From COE1 sp036310845 (GTDB lineage Bacteria > Bacillota > Clostridia > Lachnospirales > Lachnospiraceae): 64,000 bases of DNA. Below are positions 60,939-64,000 of this stretch, piece after piece. The stretch spans positions 27,600-91,599 of the forward strand of contig JAXJRB010000105.1 in the NCBI GenBank assembly GCA_036310845.1. The letters run 5' to 3'. The notes beneath the pieces are model-generated. The model saw only the letters and a list, made by a program, of their open reading frames with translations, had not been told where the DNA came from and searched no databases. A program made the translations under genes and the position numbers. Every line of letters begins with the position of its first letter. Within the stretch, counting starts at the first letter, position 1.

Positions 60939-61027
60939 GTAATCGAAAATTCTTTCCGGATTGATATAAACAATTGCTACTGCTATAATAAATGCCAAGA
61001 CAATCATTTCAAATAGGGGATAATACC

Positions 61028-62089
61028 ATGAAGTTTGAAAAATTAGCAAATTCTATAAAAAACATAAATGACAAAGCAGGTTCTACAGCCAAAAGTGCCG
61101 TGAATCAGCTTATGACATTACGAAATTGGGCGATTGGATACTATATCGTAGAATATGAACAGGCTGGAAGTGACAGAGCAGAATATGGAACACAGCTATT
61201 GAAAAATTTGGAAAAAGAAATTTCACAAAAAGGAATGAACTCCACATTATTCAAGCTTTGCCGTAATTTCTATTTGTTGTATCCGCAAATTGGTGCGACG
61301 GTGTCGAACCAATTTGAATTACCGGATTTTGAAAAAAGTTCGACAGTGTCGAACCAATTTGAAACAAAACCGGAAGTTTTGGTAAGCAATCTCTCATTTT
61401 CCCATATTAGGGAAATTATGGTTATTGAAGATGATTTTGAAAGATTTTTTTATGAAACAGAATGTATGAAATGCAATTGGAGCGTAAGAGAGCTTCGTAG
61501 GCAAATAAAAACAAATCTGTTTGTAAGAGCCGGAATTAGCAAGAATCCGGAACTGTTGTTAACAAAATCAGTAGATAATGCAAGTTCAAATGCGTTAACA
61601 ATTAAAGACCCGTTTACTTTCGAATTTCTTGGCTTGGATGCCAAGGAAGCTGTAAGCGAATCCGATTTAGAACAGGCATTGATGGACCATTTGCAGGAAT
61701 TCATGCTTGAATTAGGACAAGGCTTTTGCTTTGAAGCAAGGCAAAAGCGCATCATAATTGATGATAAATATTATTTCATTGATTTGGTTTTCTATAACAG
61801 ATTGTTGCACTGTAATGTTATTATCGAATTAAAAAATGACGAGTTTAAGCATGAGGATTTAGGACAATTAAATGCCTATGTGGGTTATTACAAAAAGAAC
61901 GAAATGATGCCGGGCGACAATCCGCCAGTTGGCATTTTGCTTTGCACCGATAAGGGTTCGCAGATGGTAGAATATGCATTGTCAGGAATGGATAACCAAC
62001 TGTTTGTTTCAACATATATGCTCCATTTGCCGGATAAGCGGAAATTGGAAGAATTTATGTTGAAAGAATTGGAAGAAATGGGAATGTAA
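61028..62089 (+). CDS. YhcG/DUF1016 family PD-(D/E)XK nuclease-domain protein
   Basis: 353 residues from the ATG at 61028 with AGGGGA upstream; an in-frame ATG at 60992 lacks a site. The N-terminal DUF1016_N domain (AKSAVNQLMTLRNWAIGYYI, STLFKLCRNFYLLYPQIG) is followed by a C-terminal nuclease fold with IDLVFYNRLLHCNVIIELK (D...E-x-K) near 245-275. A repeated segment TVSNQFE occurs twice near residue 100. Proteins of this family are associated with R-M and defence loci. A direct role is not established here. Confidence 0.9.
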   Translation: MKFEKLANSIKNINDKAGSTAKSAVNQLMTLRNWAIGYYIVEYEQAGSDRAEYGTQLLKNLEKEISQKGMNSTLFKLCRNFYLLYPQIGATVSNQFELPDFEKSSTVSNQFETKPEVLVSNLSFSHIREIMVIEDDFERFFYETECMKCNWSVRELRRQIKTNLFVRAGISKNPELLLTKSVDNASSNALTIKDPFTFEFLGLDAKEAVSESDLEQALMDHLQEFMLELGQGFCFEARQKRIIIDDKYYFIDLVFYNRLLHCNVIIELKNDEFKHEDLGQLNAYVGYYKKNEMMPGDNPPVGILLCTDKGSQMVEYALSGMDNQLFVSTYMLHLPDKRKLEEFMLKELEEMGM

Positions 62090-62153
62090 CTGTAGAAATG
62101 CTTGAGAATCTTTGAATTTATAGGAGCATTGAATTTGAATAATGAGATGCATA

Positions 62154-62205
62154 ACAAGGTGTTCTATATCAGTTTAAGTGGCTGATACAGAATACCTTGT
62201 TTTTG
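62154..62205 (+). terminator. Intrinsic terminator after YhcG-type gene
   Basis: ACAAGGT...ATATCAG pairs with CTGATA...ACCTTGT, followed by TTTTTG. Confidence 0.82.
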
Positions 62206-62293
62206 TAACTAAGTAGTCTTGTTTTGTAAGTCAGTTGTATGATTGTTGAAATTAAGTAAGTGAATAGATATGATAGGTACAGGAGGTGACGCA

Positions 62294-62734
62294 ATGAAAC
62301 TAATACTTAAGGAAAATCCGGATGTGGAATTAACTGTGACAGTGGAATATCCCAAGCAGAGTAGCCAAGTATCACGTATCATTCAGAAACTGAGAACAGA
62401 GGAACAGTTTCTAATTGGTAGCGAGAATTACAGAAATTATAAAGTCTTGGTGTCGGATATTTTCTATATCGAAAGCGTTGACAAGCGTACTTTTATATAT
62501 ACAAAGGGAATGGTATTCAGAAGTGAAAAACGCTTGTACCAGTTAGAAAATGAACTGAAAGAATATGATTTTGTAAAAGTGAGTAGAACTTGTTTGGTGA
62601 ATATTAATGAGCTTGTACATATAAAGGCGTTGGCAAACAGTAGATTGGAAGCGGAGTTGTCTAATGGAGAAAAAATAATTGTTTCAAGAACATATATTCC
62701 GGAAATAAAAAGAAAGATTTTTAAGGAGGTGTAG
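62294..62734 (+). CDS. LytTR-family DNA-binding regulator
   Basis: 146 residues from the ATG at 62294 with GGAGGTGA upstream. The C-terminal LytTR domain contains DIFYIESVDKRTFIYTKG, FVKVSRTCLVNINELVHIKA and GEKIIVSRTYIPEIKRKI. No receiver domain is present. Such stand-alone LytTR proteins are encoded with DUF3021 membrane proteins, as here, and form a LytTR regulatory system in Firmicutes. It probably controls its own operon. Signal unknown. Confidence 0.92.
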   Translation: MKLILKENPDVELTVTVEYPKQSSQVSRIIQKLRTEEQFLIGSENYRNYKVLVSDIFYIESVDKRTFIYTKGMVFRSEKRLYQLENELKEYDFVKVSRTCLVNINELVHIKALANSRLEAELSNGEKIIVSRTYIPEIKRKIFKEV

Positions 62735-62736
62735 AT

Positions 62737-63144
62737 GTGAAGAAATATATACAAAAATCATTAATGTTGTCAGCAATAATATGGATTATTGTTACGTTAG
62801 TTTCGTTCTTGTGTTTTGAATATAGGGAAGAGATGAAAATGAATTTCTTAATTTTGATTGTGTCGTTTCTAGGTATGGGAATTCATTATTTTACATCGTA
62901 CATATTTTATGATAGCTTTTTGAAGGAATTAATCTGTAAATATATTTTAGTGGAAAGTATGGTTTTGGTTATTGGAATATTCAGTGGATGGTTCATCGAA
63001 ACAAATTGGTGGATGTCTTTTATATATGTGACTCCCGTTTTTGTTTTAGCGTATTTGTTGGGAATTACACAAATGAGGCGAGATGTTCAAGCAATTAATC
63101 TAAAACTTGCTGAAAAGAAAGTGGGGAAGTCATATGAAGAATAG
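62737..63144 (+). CDS. DUF3021 family membrane protein
   Basis: 135 residues starting at a GTG with AAGGAGGTG upstream, 2 bases after the LytTR stop. It has about four membrane spans (near 8-27, 36-56, 68-88 and 97-117) and a short charged tail. This is the typical partner of LytTR regulators, thought to inhibit or modulate them. It overlaps the next gene by 11 bases. Confidence 0.9.
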   Translation: MKKYIQKSLMLSAIIWIIVTLVSFLCFEYREEMKMNFLILIVSFLGMGIHYFTSYIFYDSFLKELICKYILVESMVLVIGIFSGWFIETNWWMSFIYVTPVFVLAYLLGITQMRRDVQAINLKLAEKKVGKSYEE

Positions 63145-63838
63145 CAGAAAATATATGTCGGATAAATATTTGCTTCTCTTTTTTGTACTCACACTTTTAT
63201 GGACATGGATATGTGGGTTCACACCGGTAATATTCGATTTTACAGGTACACCGGCTGGTACTTTTCTGTTTTATTTTGGTGGTGGTGCACCTTCTGTCGT
63301 AGCATTGTTTCTTGTGTTTTTCACATATCCTAAGGAAAAGATAAAAGATTATTTTCATAGATGTTTTAGTTTCAAATATATGGGATGGAGAGGATATGCA
63401 CTTGATAAACTGTTAGTTCGATTTGGCTTTCTTGGTGCTTCGGCGATTCTTGGATTTATCTGGGGAATATGGCACTTGCCATGGTACTTTACACCGGGAC
63501 AGGCACAGTATAATTTATTACAGGATTCCGTTTTTCATGCAATTATGTTTATTCCCAGTGTGATGATGTTAAGCTCGTGGGTTACCTTTGTCTACATAAA
63601 GACAAAGCGTAGTATATTGGCAGGAGCATTGGTGCATATGTTTAGTAATTTAATAGGCAGCCAGTTACTGTCCTCTTACACGACACAGATTAGTATGATT
63701 ATCCGGTATGCAAATATGGTCTTTTTTGCAATTATAATGCTATATGTAATTTTTTCAAAAAAATTTGACAATGAGGTAAAAAAACAGATTTCTACGATTA
63801 AAGAAGATGAAGAGACATTTTTACGGGATGTTGATTGA
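63134..63838 (+). CDS. CPBP-family protein lacking the catalytic EE motif
   Basis: 234 residues from the ATG at 63134 with GGGGAAG upstream. The family hallmarks GWRGYALDKL, GFIWGIWHLPWYF and LVHMFSN are present. The EExxxR motif should read E-E-x-G-W-R-G, but the sequence is K-Y-M-G-W-R-G, so both glutamates are lost. The protein is shorter than the usual 270-300 residues, and a stretch of two or three spans seems missing before this point. It is probably an inactive intramembrane protease relic, or its frame has been joined by deletion. It overlaps DUF3021. Confidence 0.8.
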   Translation: MKNSRKYMSDKYLLLFFVLTLLWTWICGFTPVIFDFTGTPAGTFLFYFGGGAPSVVALFLVFFTYPKEKIKDYFHRCFSFKYMGWRGYALDKLLVRFGFLGASAILGFIWGIWHLPWYFTPGQAQYNLLQDSVFHAIMFIPSVMMLSSWVTFVYIKTKRSILAGALVHMFSNLIGSQLLSSYTTQISMIIRYANMVFFAIIMLYVIFSKKFDNEVKKQISTIKEDEETFLRDVD

Positions 63839-63859
63839 AAGCAAGAGAAACTTTCAGTC
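63833..63859 (+). other. Hairpin abutting the intron 5' boundary
   Basis: GATTGAAAG (63833-63841) pairs with CTTTCAGTC (63851-63859) with one G-U pair. It overlaps the CPBP stop codon and ends exactly where the intron begins, as in introns that insert after terminator-like stems. Confidence 0.55.
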
Positions 63860-64000
63860 GTGCGCCCAGCGAAGGGCAATTAACCTAACAGGTGGAAATC
63901 CTGTCTGTTTAAGGTCTAGCCAACCAACAGTAGCGAGTCTTGAGTAGCTGACAGTAATGGCAGTTGCTAAGCGTAGATAGCGAGCAAGTAGGGTTGCAAT
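63860..64000 (+). mobile_element. 5' end of a group II intron (continues beyond the window)
   Basis: The sequence starts GTGCGCCCAGCGAAGGGC, the conserved GUGYG 5' boundary followed by a GCCC/GGGC stem of domain I. It continues with AACCTAACAGG, GTTTAAGG and the AGTAGCGAGTCTTGAGTAGC region, as in bacterial group II introns encoding reverse transcriptase. Only the first 141 bases are in the window, so its protein and 3' end are not seen. Confidence 0.85.

Overview
The window is AT-rich, with Gram-positive style Shine-Dalgarno sites (AAAGGAGG-like), sigma-A type promoters and many intrinsic hairpin terminators. The gene families (BceRS-AB module, ClbS/DfsB with a WYL regulator, DUF2975 with a small XRE protein, LytTR with DUF3021, modular GH5 and GH13 glycanases, dCache chemoreceptor) fit a motile, polysaccharide-degrading anaerobic Clostridia, most likely a gut or rumen Lachnospiraceae. 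Genus cannot be fixed from sequence reading alone. It looks like ordinary chromosome: no phage block, CRISPR array, rRNA or tRNA was seen.

Region 1 (95-16067, + strand): metallo-hydrolase; AAA ATPase/nuclease gene behind a phased repeat array; WYL regulator and ClbS-like protein; a P-loop kinase leading into a BceRS-AB antimicrobial-peptide sensing and efflux operon; alpha/beta hydrolase; 2H phosphoesterase; coiled-coil protein; Fe-alcohol dehydrogenase; GyrI-like protein; secreted NucA-like nuclease. Two hairpin-rich non-coding elements lie here.

Region 2 (16409-37650, mostly +): ABC-F ATPase, Dabb protein, an XRE/GyrI-like regulator (-), a secreted GH5 cellulase with two cellulose-binding-like modules, an MGT glycosyltransferase, TetR plus membrane protein, MFS carrier, a possible 20-aa peptide gene with its own promoter and terminator, rsgA, lipoprotein, two GNATs, a sigma/anti-sigma-like pair, an XRE membrane protein, methyltransferase and carB. 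Three decayed GNAT genes are scattered here and in region 1.

Region 3 (37911-59804, - strand): NUDIX hydrolase, broken sugar-binding protein with an intact ROK regulator, a GNAT-hydrolase fusion, small metabolic genes (CDP-alcohol transferase, ATPase, deformylase-like, HAD, AAC(6')-like GNAT, histidine phosphatase), a large secreted alpha-amylase with alternating CBM26 and MucBP-like modules, the DUF2975/XRE pair with two operators around its promoter, a MarR-flavodoxin operon with paired operators, an orphan sugar-binding protein coupled to a chemoreceptor, then isochorismatase and nitroreductase. The two strand blocks converge at 37.65-37.91 kb.

Region 4 (60001-64000, +): HxlR regulator divergent from nitroreductase, gene debris, a YhcG-type PD-(D/E)XK protein, a LytTR-DUF3021-CPBP operon whose CPBP protein lost its catalytic glutamates, and the 5' end of a group II intron running off the window.

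Functionally the window combines extracellular polysaccharide attack (GH5, GH13) and sugar sensing (binding protein plus chemoreceptor) with several drug or stress modules (BceRS-AB, ABC-F, MGT, AAC(6')-like, ClbS-like, MarR/HxlR/TetR units). No single classical defence island is present. The most unusual items are the phased repeat array, the peptide transcription unit, the dual-operator promoters, the altered deformylase and CPBP active sites, and the orphan receptor pair.
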